From assembly GCF_001612885.1 (NCBI RefSeq), contig NZ_BDBH01000009.1, positions 124,001-188,000 of the forward strand: a stretch of DNA of 64,000 bases. Direction: 5' to 3'. Source of the stretch: Nocardia harenae NBRC 108248. Lineage in GTDB: Bacteria; Actinomycetota; Actinomycetes; Mycobacteriales; Mycobacteriaceae. The notes below the pieces were generated by a model. The model was not told the DNA's origin, made no database searches, and saw only the letters and a list, made by a program, of their open reading frames with translations. Below are positions 17,716-25,742 of this stretch, in pieces (within the stretch, counting starts at the first letter, position 1; each line of letters opens with the position of its first letter). A program made the position numbers and the translations under genes.

Positions 17716-18477
17716 TCAGCGGCGGGCCCAGCGGGTCAGCACGGTTCCGTCGTCGTCGAGCAGCACGTGCCGCCGCACCATGGGGTGCGCGGATTCGCCG
17801 GGGGACAGCGCGATTCGCCCGCCCGACCCACCGACCAGCACCGGCGCGGTGGTCAGGCACAGCTCGTCCAGCACGTCCGCGTCGACCAGCTCGCCCACCA
17901 GGTGCGGCCCGCCCTCGCAGAGCACCCGGTACAGCCCGAGCTCGGCCAGCGCGTCCAGCAGCCCGCGCGGGGTGATGGCATTGGTCCCCACCTCGACCAC
18001 CTTCGCCCCGGCCGCGATGAGCGCCGCCACCCGCTCCGACGGGGCGGCGGCGGTGGTCAGCACGATCGGCGGCACGTCGGTGTCGGTCAACAGCCGGGAC
18101 TCCGGGTCCAGCGAGGCGCTCGCCGTCACCACCGCGATCGGCGGCGGCGCACCGTCGGCCTCCCCGCCGTAGCCGAGCGCGGCCAGCGCCCGCCGCCGCT
18201 CCGGGTCGGTGGCGGCGCCGCCGTAATTCTCCGCCCGCACCGTGCCCGCGCCGACCAGCACCACGTCGGCCAGCTCGCGCAGTGTCCCGAAGACCCGGCG
18301 GTCGGCCGGGGTGCCGAGCCCGCCGGAGACGCCGCCGCTGGTCGCGGCGCCGTCGATACTGGAGACGAAGTTCGCCCGCACCCACGGCGCGTCCAGCTGG
18401 CGGGGGTAGGCGTAGAGCCCCGCCAGCTCGTCGTCGTCGAGCGCTGTGAGCTGGATCGCATTGTGCGTACGCTGCAT
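17716..18477 (-). CDS. RibD C-terminal-domain reductase (Rv2671-like)
   Basis: A 253-residue protein consisting of only the RibD reductase (dihydrofolate-reductase-like) domain; the deaminase domain of true RibD is absent. Recognisable parts are VRANFVSSIDGAAT near the start, DVVLVGAGTVRAENYG for NADPH binding, and LCEGGPHLVGELV. The M. tuberculosis gene at this position, Rv2671, has been reported to act as a dihydrofolate reductase analogue, so folate or pteridine reduction is possible. First gene of the minus-strand run towards aftC and msrB; only 35 bases separate its start from the divergent zapE. Confidence 0.87.
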   Translation of the reverse strand: MQRTHNAIQLTALDDDELAGLYAYPRQLDAPWVRANFVSSIDGAATSGGVSGGLGTPADRRVFGTLRELADVVLVGAGTVRAENYGGAATDPERRRALAALGYGGEADGAPPPIAVVTASASLDPESRLLTDTDVPPIVLTTAAAPSERVAALIAAGAKVVEVGTNAITPRGLLDALAELGLYRVLCEGGPHLVGELVDADVLDELCLTTAPVLVGGSGGRIALSPGESAHPMVRRHVLLDDDGTVLTRWARR

Positions 18478-18500
18478 ACGGACAGCTCACACCACATCTC

Positions 18501-18506
18501 TAGGCT
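18501..18506 (+). promoter_or_regulatory. -10 box for leaderless zapE
   Basis: TAGGCT six bases before ATG 18513, in the 35-base divergent spacer with the RibD-like gene. Confidence 0.4.
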
Positions 18507-18512
18507 TCGTCC

Positions 18513-19532
18513 ATGCCAGCACGCCTCGTCGACCGCCACCCGGAGGTCCCGGCCGACCAGCTCGTCGCCCAGATGGTGCCGCCGCCCATGTTCGACGAGG
18601 TGAGTTTCTCCTCCTACATCCCGGACCCGAACGAGCCGAGCCAGGCCGCCGCGGTGCGCAAGGCCGAGGAGTTCGCGGGCGAGGTCGCGCGGATCACCAG
18701 GGCCGCGGGCAAGAAGTCGCTCTTCGGCAGGAAGAAGCAGGTGCAGGGCGCCGGGCTGTACCTGGACGGCGGCTTCGGCGTCGGCAAGACGCACCTGCTG
18801 GCCTCGGTCTTCCACAGCGCGCCCGCGCCGAAATCGTTCGGCACCTTCGGCGAGGTGACCAACCTGGTCGGCGCGCTCGGCTTCGCCACCACCGTCGAGC
18901 GGCTCTCCGGCAACAGCGTGCTCTGCATCGACGAGTTCGAGCTGGACGATCCCGGCGACACCATGCTGGTCTCCCGGCTGCTCACCGAGCTCTCCGCGGC
19001 GGGCGTCTCGATCGCCGCCACCTCCAACACACTGCCCGGCCAGCTCGGCGAGGGCCGCTTCGCCGCTCAGGACTTCCTGCGCGAGATCAAGAAGCTCGGC
19101 TCGATCTTCGAGGCGGTCCGGGTGGACGGCCCCGACTATCGGCACCGCGACCTGCCGCCCGCCCCCGAGCCGAGCAGCGCCGACGCGCTGCGCGAGCGCG
19201 CCGCCGCCACCCCGGCCGCCACCCTGGACGAGTTCGACGCGCTGCTCGCGCACCTGGCCACCCTGCACCCCTCCAAGTACGGCGCGCTGATCGCCGGGGT
19301 CTCCGCGGTCTTCCTGCAGAACGTGGCCCCGGTGACCGACCAGGCCGTCGCGCTGCGCGTGGTGGTCCTCGCCGACCGGCTCTACGACGCGGGCACCCCG
19401 GTCACCGTCTCCGGCGCCAAGCTGGACCAGATCTTCGCCGCCGACATGCTGGAGGGCGGCTACCGCAAGAAGTACCTGCGCGCCATTTCCCGCCTGCTCG
19501 CGCTCTCCCGCTTCGAGGTGCCGACCAGCTGA
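18513..19532 (+). CDS. zapE: Cell division ATPase ZapE (AFG1-like)
   Basis: A 339-residue AAA-type ATPase. Walker A is GGFGVGKTHLL (about residues 88-98) and Walker B is VLCIDEFEL (about 136-144), with the family motif DEFELDDPGD; a sensor segment IAATSNTLP follows. The family includes E. coli ZapE, which acts at the division ring, and mitochondrial AFG1. Position corresponds to Rv2670c. An alpha/beta hydrolase follows 25 bases downstream. Confidence 0.9.
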   Translation: MPARLVDRHPEVPADQLVAQMVPPPMFDEVSFSSYIPDPNEPSQAAAVRKAEEFAGEVARITRAAGKKSLFGRKKQVQGAGLYLDGGFGVGKTHLLASVFHSAPAPKSFGTFGEVTNLVGALGFATTVERLSGNSVLCIDEFELDDPGDTMLVSRLLTELSAAGVSIAATSNTLPGQLGEGRFAAQDFLREIKKLGSIFEAVRVDGPDYRHRDLPPAPEPSSADALRERAAATPAATLDEFDALLAHLATLHPSKYGALIAGVSAVFLQNVAPVTDQAVALRVVVLADRLYDAGTPVTVSGAKLDQIFAADMLEGGYRKKYLRAISRLLALSRFEVPTS

Positions 19533-19557
19533 CCCGCGCCCGCCTACGATCGCGGGC

Positions 19558-20331
19558 ATGACCACCTTCAGCACCTGGGACGGCCTGGAACTCAGCTATC
19601 GCGTCTGGGAGGGCGAGGGCATCCCGATCGTGCTGCAGCACGGCGTCGTCGCCGACACCAATGCCAACTGGATGGGCACCGGCGTGGTGAACGCGCTGCG
19701 CGCGACCGGCCGCCCCGTGGTCTCGCTGGACGCCCGCGGCCACGGCCGCTCGGCCAAGCCGCACCAGCCCGCCGCCTACTCCTGGCAGGCCATGGCCCGC
19801 GACGTCCGCGCGCTCTACGACGAGCTCGGCGGCGAGCGGTTCGACCAGGTCGGCTACTCCATGGGCGCGGTGGTCTCGCTGCTGGTGGCCGGAGACGACC
19901 CGCGGGTGCGCCGGCTCGCCATCGGCGGCGTCGGCTCCGGCGTTGTCGACTGCGGCGGCGTGGACCGCCGGGTGGTCGACGCCGACGACCTGCGCGCCGC
20001 CATGGACGGCGACGGCAGCACCGCCACCGTCCGGGCCCGGCCGTTCCGCCTGCTCGCCGATGCCGTGCACGCCGACCGGGCCGCCATGGCCGCGGTCATG
20101 ACCGGGCTGGACGAGCGCCCCATCGGCGACCTCGCCGACCTCACGCTCCCGGTGCTCGTTCTCGCCGGGGACACCGACCCCCTCGCCACCGAGCCGGAGC
20201 GGCTGGCCGCGGCGCTCCCGGACGCCCGCCTGGTGACCGTCCCCGGCGATCACCTGATGGCCGTCACCGCGCCGGAGTTCCACCGGGCGCTGGTCGATTT
20301 CCTGGCCGCCGAACGGGTCGAGGCGGGGTGA
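19558..20331 (+). CDS. Alpha/beta-fold hydrolase
   Basis: A 257-residue soluble hydrolase with a complete triad: nucleophile in GYSMGAVV (about residue 100), acid in AGDTDPLA and histidine in PGDHLMAV. The oxyanion segment HGVVADT near residue 26 and DARGHGRSAKP are typical of esterase/epoxide-hydrolase relatives. The substrate is unknown. A TACGAT box ends seven bases before the ATG, so it probably has its own leaderless promoter besides read-through from zapE. Confidence 0.88.
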   Translation: MTTFSTWDGLELSYRVWEGEGIPIVLQHGVVADTNANWMGTGVVNALRATGRPVVSLDARGHGRSAKPHQPAAYSWQAMARDVRALYDELGGERFDQVGYSMGAVVSLLVAGDDPRVRRLAIGGVGSGVVDCGGVDRRVVDADDLRAAMDGDGSTATVRARPFRLLADAVHADRAAMAAVMTGLDERPIGDLADLTLPVLVLAGDTDPLATEPERLAAALPDARLVTVPGDHLMAVTAPEFHRALVDFLAAERVEAG

Positions 20332-20368
20332 GCGCCGCGGCTGCCGCCGCCGGATCGCGGTGATCTCC

Positions 20369-20395
20369 CTGCCCGGCGCATCCGCGCCCGGGCAG
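20369..20395. terminator. Hairpin between convergent genes
   Basis: CTGCCCGG (20369-20376) pairs with CCGGGCAG (20388-20395) around an eleven-base loop. It lies between the ends of the alpha/beta hydrolase and the GNAT gene, where a terminator for both strands is expected. No T-run. Confidence 0.5.
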
Positions 20396-20406
20396 CCGGG
20401 CTGCTG

Positions 20407-20946
20407 CTAGAAGCGCAGCCGCATGACGTAGTCGTCGTGCAGCTGCGCCCCCACCCGGAAGGTCTTGGTGCCGCAGCGCTCGAAGCCGCTGCGGGCGTAG
20501 AAGCGCTGTGCGCGCTCGTTGTGCTGATTCACCCCGAGCCAGAGCCCGGCCCCGCCCGCCGCGGCGGCGTGCTCCAGCGCGGCCCGCATGAGCGCGTCGG
20601 CCACGCCGCTGCCGTGCCTGCCCGGCAGCACGTACATCTTGCTGAGCTCCACCGCGGGCTCCAGCTCGACCGCCTTCGCGATGGCCGGGTCCGCCGGCGT
20701 TCCGACGTGCAGCATGGCGTAGCCGACCAGCTCGCCGTCCTCGGCGGCGCGCAGCACGATCCGGTCCGGGTCGCCCAGGTACTCGCCGAACCGCTCCGCG
20801 GAGAGCATGGCGGCGAGGAAGCTCTCGACGTCCTCCGGGGTGGTCCCCGGCGGGCAGGCCAGCGCAAACGTCGCCGCGGCGAGGGCGCCGAGCGCCTCCG
20901 CGTCCCACAGCCCGGCGGGCCCGACGACGAGCGTCGTTTCACTCAT
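20407..20946 (-). CDS. GNAT family N-acetyltransferase
   Basis: A 179-residue single-domain acetyltransferase, position of Rv2669. The acetyl-CoA-binding motif is KMYVLPGRHGSGVADALMRAALEHA, split here as KMYVLPGRHGSGVADAL then the helix; GLWLGVNQHNERAQRFY is motif B. The substrate cannot be predicted; relatives acetylate small amines or antibiotics. It is divergent from the flavin monooxygenase. Confidence 0.9.
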   Translation of the reverse strand: MSETTLVVGPAGLWDAEALGALAAATFALACPPGTTPEDVESFLAAMLSAERFGEYLGDPDRIVLRAAEDGELVGYAMLHVGTPADPAIAKAVELEPAVELSKMYVLPGRHGSGVADALMRAALEHAAAAGGAGLWLGVNQHNERAQRFYARSGFERCGTKTFRVGAQLHDDYVMRLRF

Positions 20947-21026
20947 TCGTCCAGTGAATCACGGGTGGCTGGATTGTCCGATCTCGCTTTCCTGGCAGCC
21001 GCGCCGTGCGGGTCCGGGCGAGCCGG

Positions 21027-21032
21027 TAGTCT
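21027..21032 (+). promoter_or_regulatory. -10 box for the leaderless monooxygenase gene
   Basis: TAGTCT seven bases before ATG 21040; no Shine-Dalgarno sequence is seen. Confidence 0.4.
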
Positions 21033-21039
21033 CTGCCGC

Positions 21040-22554
21040 ATGACCAGCAGGAGCCGTGTCGCGATCGTCGGCGCCGGAATAGCGGGTTTGGCCTGCGCGA
21101 AAGTGCTCAGACAGGAGGGTTTTCCGGTCGAGGTCTTCGATCGGGCGCCGGATGTCGGTGGCGTGTGGAGCGCTACTCGCCGTTACCCCGGGTTGCGTGC
21201 CCAGAGCAGCAGCCGTACGTACCGGTTCTCCGACCACCCGATGCCAGAGGACTTCCCGGACCGCCTCGACGGCGCACAGATGCAGTCCTACCTGGAGGGC
21301 TACGTCCGCCGCTTCGACCTCGGCCACGCGCTGCGGCTGAACACCGAGGTGGTCGCGGCCGACCCGGTGGACAGCGGCTGGCTGCTCGAGGTGCGCGACG
21401 GCACCGGCGTGCACCGCACCTCCTGCGACCACCTGATCATCGCCAACGGCGTGCACTCCGACCCGCGGGTCCCCGAGTTCACCGGTAGCGTCGACTTCCA
21501 CCGCGCGGGCGGCCAGCTGGGGCACAGCTCGCTGCTCTCCGACCTCGCGGCGGCGCGCGGCCGCAACGTCGTCGTGGTCGGCTACGGCACCGCCGCCTGC
21601 GAGATCGCCGAGGCGATCAGCCACGTCGCCGCCTCCACCACCGTGGTCGCCCGCAGGCTGCGCTGGAAGCTGGCGCGCCGGGCGGGCCGCTTCCTGGACG
21701 CCGAGCGGCTGCTGCAGAGCCGCTTCGGCGAGAGCCACTTCGGCTACCAGCGGCAGCGCCGCCCGGAGAAGTTCCTGAACGGCCCCGGCCGCTCGGTGCG
21801 CGACAGCAACCTCGACGTCATCCAGGAGCGCACCATCCGCAGCCTGCACCTGCGCGAGCTGGAGCTGGTCCCGGCCGAGCCCTTCGGCACCGTCGCGCAC
21901 GGCACGGTCGACCTCGCCGTCGACGGCTTCACCGAGCAGGTCTGGGCCGGGCGGCTCACCGTGGTGCGGGATACCGAGATCAGCGCGCTCGGCGCGGAGA
22001 AGGTGCCGGTGGCGCACCTCTCGGACGGCCAGACCATCCCCGCCGACCTGGTCATCTGCGCGACCGGGTATCGGCAGCGGGTGCCCTTCCTGACGCCGTT
22101 CGTGCAGCGCCAGCTCACCGACGACGCGGGCAACTTCCGGCTCTACCGGCAGATCCTGCCGCCCACCGTGCCCCGGCTGAGCTTCGCCGGGTACGGCGGC
22201 TCCGCGCTCAGCGCGCTCGCCGCCGAGGTCGGCGCGCACTGGACCGCCGCGCTGCTCACCCACCGCCTCGACCTGCCCGGCCCCACCGCCATGGGCGAGG
22301 CGCTGGACGAGCGGCTGAGCTGGCTCGCGGAGCGCACCGGCGGTGGCACGCACGGCACCGAGGCCGGGCCGTTCGGCGTGCACCACATCGACGAGCTCCT
22401 CGCCGACCTGCACGCGGAGTTCCCGGCCCGGCTGCGCTTCGCCCAGTGGTTCCGCCCGGTCACCCCGGACGACCTGAGGGTGATCGGCGCGCCCAAGCTG
22501 GAGCGCGACACCCAGCCGCGCCCGGTCGACCAGGTGGCCGCCGTTCAACACTGA
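21040..22554 (+). CDS. Flavin-containing monooxygenase
   Basis: A 504-residue FAD/NADPH monooxygenase of the FMO/Baeyer-Villiger group. The FAD motif is VAIVGAGIAGLACAKVL, the NADPH motif VVVVGYGTAACEIAEA, and between them the FMO fingerprint region reads VDFHRAGGQLGHSSLL, a variant of FxGxxxHxxxY. YPGLRAQSSSRTYRFSD is characteristic of FMOs. It would insert oxygen at N, S or a ketone; substrate unknown. The LysR regulator begins 60 bases downstream in the same direction and may control it. Confidence 0.88.
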   Translation: MTSRSRVAIVGAGIAGLACAKVLRQEGFPVEVFDRAPDVGGVWSATRRYPGLRAQSSSRTYRFSDHPMPEDFPDRLDGAQMQSYLEGYVRRFDLGHALRLNTEVVAADPVDSGWLLEVRDGTGVHRTSCDHLIIANGVHSDPRVPEFTGSVDFHRAGGQLGHSSLLSDLAAARGRNVVVVGYGTAACEIAEAISHVAASTTVVARRLRWKLARRAGRFLDAERLLQSRFGESHFGYQRQRRPEKFLNGPGRSVRDSNLDVIQERTIRSLHLRELELVPAEPFGTVAHGTVDLAVDGFTEQVWAGRLTVVRDTEISALGAEKVPVAHLSDGQTIPADLVICATGYRQRVPFLTPFVQRQLTDDAGNFRLYRQILPPTVPRLSFAGYGGSALSALAAEVGAHWTAALLTHRLDLPGPTAMGEALDERLSWLAERTGGGTHGTEAGPFGVHHIDELLADLHAEFPARLRFAQWFRPVTPDDLRVIGAPKLERDTQPRPVDQVAAVQH

Positions 22555-22602
22555 CGGGTAACGACCGGCGTGGCAACGCGCCGGTAGCGGCCGGGATACG
22601 GG

Positions 22603-22608
22603 GATAAT
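22603..22608 (+). promoter_or_regulatory. -10 box for the leaderless LysR gene
   Basis: GATAAT six bases before GTG 22615, another case of the box-to-start spacing seen in this half of the window. Confidence 0.4.
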
Positions 22609-22614
22609 TCGGGA

Positions 22615-23601
22615 GTGGACCGGCTGGACATGAACCTGCTGGTGGCCCTGGACGCGCTGCTGGAGACCAGCAGCGTCACGCTGGCCGCCGAGCGGATGCA
22701 GACCTCGGTGCCCGCCATGAGCCGCACCCTGGCGCGGCTGCGGCAGGTGCTCGGCGATCCGCTGCTCGTCCGCTCCGGCCGGGCGCTCGTCCCCACCCCG
22801 CGTGCGCTGGAGCTGCGCCATCAGGTGCACGGGCTGGTCGAGCAGGGGCGCGGGCTGCTGACGCCGCGCCCGCCCTTCGACGCGGGTACGCTGCGCCGCG
22901 GCTTCGCGGTGCGCGCGGGCGACGAGGTCCGGCCGGAACTCACCGGCCCGCTGCTGGCCGCGGTCCGCCGCGAGGCGCCCGGCGTCACGCTGAACCTGGT
23001 GGCGAGCGCGGAGGACGACCCGCGCGCGCTCCGCGACGGCCGCACCGACCTGCAGGCCGGGGTGATCGAGCGCAGCGACCCGGAGACGGTGCTGCGGCGG
23101 CTCTACGGCGACCGGCTGATCGGGGTCGCGGCCGCCGATCACCCGCTGGTCACCGAGCCGGTGACGGTCGCCGCCTACGCCGCCGCCGAGCACCTGAGCG
23201 TGAGCAGGCAGGGCCGGGTGCGCGGCGCCATCGACGACCGGCTCGCGCTGCACGGCCGCACCCGCCGGGTGATCGGCACCGTCCCCGACCTCACCACCGC
23301 GCTGCTCGCGGTGCGCGGCGGCGCCGCGGTCTGCCCCGCGCCCGCCTCGGCGGTGACCTCGCTGCTCGGCCCGCTCGGGCTGCGCGCCTTCGAGATCCCG
23401 CTGCCGCTGCCCGAGGTGCCGATCGGCATGGCCTGGCATCCCAGGCACACCGCCGACGACGGGCACCGCTGGCTGCGCGAACTGGTCGAGCGGCTGCTGC
23501 GCGCGCAGCAGGTGCCGGAGGCGCCGCCGCGGCGGCTGCGCGGGGCGGTGGCCAAGGCGATCACCGGCGCCGCGCACGACGCCGCCGAGCGCATCGCCTG
23601 A
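22615..23601 (+). CDS. LysR family transcriptional regulator
   Basis: A 328-residue regulator. The N-terminal winged helix (about 1-65) reads LLETSSVTLAAERMQTSVPA followed by MSRTLARLR, a standard LysR helix-turn-helix; the effector domain covers about 90-300. The C-terminus has an added Arg-rich tail. It probably responds to a small molecule linked to the upstream monooxygenase; no LysR box (T-N11-A) was clearly visible to me. Its stop directly abuts the stop of the next, convergent gene. Confidence 0.9.
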   Translation: MDRLDMNLLVALDALLETSSVTLAAERMQTSVPAMSRTLARLRQVLGDPLLVRSGRALVPTPRALELRHQVHGLVEQGRGLLTPRPPFDAGTLRRGFAVRAGDEVRPELTGPLLAAVRREAPGVTLNLVASAEDDPRALRDGRTDLQAGVIERSDPETVLRRLYGDRLIGVAAADHPLVTEPVTVAAYAAAEHLSVSRQGRVRGAIDDRLALHGRTRRVIGTVPDLTTALLAVRGGAAVCPAPASAVTSLLGPLGLRAFEIPLPLPEVPIGMAWHPRHTADDGHRWLRELVERLLRAQQVPEAPPRRLRGAVAKAITGAAHDAAERIA

Positions 23602-25422
23602 CTACCGCTGGTCCGGCTCCCCGGTGGGCGGGCCGAACGGCATGGCGGCGGCGGTGCGCTTGAGCTCGTCCAGCATGGCCTGCACCTTGTCGGCGTGCGC
23701 GGTCTCCTCGGCGGTGGCGCCGGTGAAGCCGTTGCCGAAGTCGCCGTAGGCGGAGCGGTCGACGGCGGGCTCGGCGTTGCCGGGGCGCTCGATCGCGCCG
23801 GAGGTGAGGCCGGGGCGGCCGACCTGGTCGGTGTGCACGTCCGCGGTCTGCCGGTCGGCGAAGGGGGCGAAGTCGTCGCCGGTCTCGTCCAGCGGGTAGC
23901 CGGCGGCCGGCGCCTGCCGGTAGCCGTCCTGCTGGCCGGTGAAGCCGTCGCGCAGGCCCTGGTCGTAGGCGGCGGCGACGGTCTCGCCGAGCCCGACGGA
24001 GCTGCCGTTGCGGCGCGCGGCGCTCCACCGGTCCGGTTCGTCCTGGCGGGTGAGCTCGGTGTGCTCCGGTGCGGGCCGGCTCTGGGCCGGGGTGGCGCCC
24101 GGCGGGGTCGGGGACGGTGCCGCTCCGCGCTGCGGGAGGCCGCCGGAGGCGCGGCGGGCCTCCACCGCCGCGCGCAGGGTGGGCCCCGCGGGTTCGTCGC
24201 CGGGGGCGGGCTCGTCCGGGGTGGCGAGCCCGGCGGTTCCGCCGGGGGTGCTGCCCGGGTCGCCGGAGAGCCGGGGGGAGACGGCCGTCTCGGCCGGGTT
24301 CTCCGCGCGCCGCACCGGGGCGGGGCGGACCCCCTGGTCCGCGGCGGGCCGCGCTCCCTGCTCGGCCGCAGCGGTGCTCTCGCCCTGCTCCGCCGAGAGC
24401 CTGCCCGCGGATTCCGCGCGGGCCTCCGCGATGCGCTGCCGCGACGAGCCGGCCGCGTAGCGCGGGCGGGGGACCCGCGGGGCGGCCGTCTCCGCCGGTG
24501 CCTCGGGGGCCGCGCCGAGCTGGGGGCCCCGTGCACTCGGGCCGTACGCGCTGGCGTGCCGCTCGGCCGCGGCATCGGCGGCGGCGCGGCGGCCGGACCC
24601 GGTGTCGTCCGCCGCGCCGGCCGGTTCGTCCTGCGCCGCCGGGCGGCGCGGCGCCTCGGACTCCGGCTGCGGGCTCGCCCCGTTCGACGCGGGCCGGTAG
24701 GCGCTCACCGGATCGGGGCCGGCCTCGGCTCTGCCGTTCAGCTCGGCGGAGCGCCGCCCGGTCGCGGGCGCCGCCCCGGCTCCCTCGTGCCGCCCGAGCC
24801 CGTGCGTGCTCTCCTCCGCCGCGCGCCTGCCGAGGCGGGCGGGCGGGCCCGGCTGCTCACCCGGCTCCGGGTCGGCGGCCGCTCGCCGCCCCTGACCCGT
24901 CGGCGCGCCCTCGCTCGCCCGCTGCCCGGCGGCGCCGGTGCCGAGGTCGTCGGCGCGCCGCCGCGCGGTGGGTGCGGCCGGCCGGGACGAGCCGTCCGTG
25001 TCGTCCGCGTGCTGTCCGGCACCCTCGTCCGCGGCCCTGCGACCCGGTCGCGCCGCCTCCGCGAGACGGAAACCGGCGCCGTCCTCGGCCGCCCGCCGCC
25101 CGGCGGGCGGCGTCTCCGCCGCGGTGCCCGGCTTCGGCTCGGGCGCGTGCCGGCGCCCGGTGCCCGGCGCGTCGGCGACGCTCTGCAGCAGGTCCAACCG
25201 CCGCCCCAGATCGGCGACATCCCGATCGGTGCGGAAGGCCCACGCCTCGATCGTGGCGAGCCGCGTCGCGACGTCACGGTCGTCGGCGGGCACCGGCACG
25301 GGCAGCGGCACATCGACGCGGGCGGCGACCAGGTCCAGCTTCCGGCTCACCTCCCGCAGGGACTCGGCGATATCGGACAGCATCGCGCCGATCGACTCGG
25401 CGCCGTCTTCGACGTGCTCCAT
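23602..25422 (-). CDS. Large disordered protein with GRRAA repeats, unknown function
   Basis: A 606-residue protein that I do not recognise. The first 90 residues are helical and could form a coiled coil (ESLREVSRKLDLVAARV, then DVADLGRRLDLLQSV). Residues 90-440 are low complexity, rich in Ala, Pro, Gly, Arg and Glu, with an irregularly repeated module xGRRAAE or xGRRAAD (about eight copies, for example PAGRRAAEDGAG, RPGRRAADEGAG, RLGRRAAEE). The C-terminal 150 residues hold two related segments, LRDGFTGQQDGYRQA and FGNGFTGATAEETAHADK, then a helix. No signal peptide or membrane segment. AAGAAGGTAG precedes the ATG. It might be a scaffold or cell-envelope-linked adaptor, but that is a guess. 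Confidence 0.7.
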   Translation of the reverse strand: MEHVEDGAESIGAMLSDIAESLREVSRKLDLVAARVDVPLPVPVPADDRDVATRLATIEAWAFRTDRDVADLGRRLDLLQSVADAPGTGRRHAPEPKPGTAAETPPAGRRAAEDGAGFRLAEAARPGRRAADEGAGQHADDTDGSSRPAAPTARRRADDLGTGAAGQRASEGAPTGQGRRAAADPEPGEQPGPPARLGRRAAEESTHGLGRHEGAGAAPATGRRSAELNGRAEAGPDPVSAYRPASNGASPQPESEAPRRPAAQDEPAGAADDTGSGRRAAADAAAERHASAYGPSARGPQLGAAPEAPAETAAPRVPRPRYAAGSSRQRIAEARAESAGRLSAEQGESTAAAEQGARPAADQGVRPAPVRRAENPAETAVSPRLSGDPGSTPGGTAGLATPDEPAPGDEPAGPTLRAAVEARRASGGLPQRGAAPSPTPPGATPAQSRPAPEHTELTRQDEPDRWSAARRNGSSVGLGETVAAAYDQGLRDGFTGQQDGYRQAPAAGYPLDETGDDFAPFADRQTADVHTDQVGRPGLTSGAIERPGNAEPAVDRSAYGDFGNGFTGATAEETAHADKVQAMLDELKRTAAAMPFGPPTGEPDQR

Positions 25423-25742
25423 CCACTACCTTCTTCCCCGATCGGTCCGGCTGAGCGCGCGGCCGGGGAGATTCTAACGGTGTGATTACGATGCCGTTCG
25501 GCAGGCGAAGCAAAGTCCGCCTTCGCGCTCCGGCGGAACGCCGAAACCCGCTGTAGCAGTGCGTGTCCCGATGATCGCCGGGGGAGCGGAGCGCTGTTCT
25601 CGCCCGAAACCCCCGCGTGCCGCGAGGTGCCGGTTCGAATCCGTTGCGGTACAACAGTGATCATCCCACCGCGGTCGCGGCGCACCCGGCCGCGGGTGCG
25701 GAGGGGAGTGGCGGGATGCACCCATGAGGGAGCACTCTGGTA
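25423..25742. other. Divergent intergenic region with a T-arm-like motif
   Basis: About 320 bases separate the repeat protein from the CoiA-like gene. It contains no convincing gene. At 25632-25642 it carries GGTTCGAATCC, the T-loop consensus of tRNAs, but the flanks do not fold into a cloverleaf that I could find. The promoters of both neighbours must lie here. Confidence 0.5.

Noticed and set aside
23695..25485. Plus-strand open frame of 596 codons opposite the repeat protein
   Set aside because: I considered whether the coding strand of this low-complexity region was misassigned. The minus frame has a ribosome site, a plausible non-repetitive N- and C-terminus and acidic/basic balance; the plus frame is Gly/Arg/Ala nonsense.
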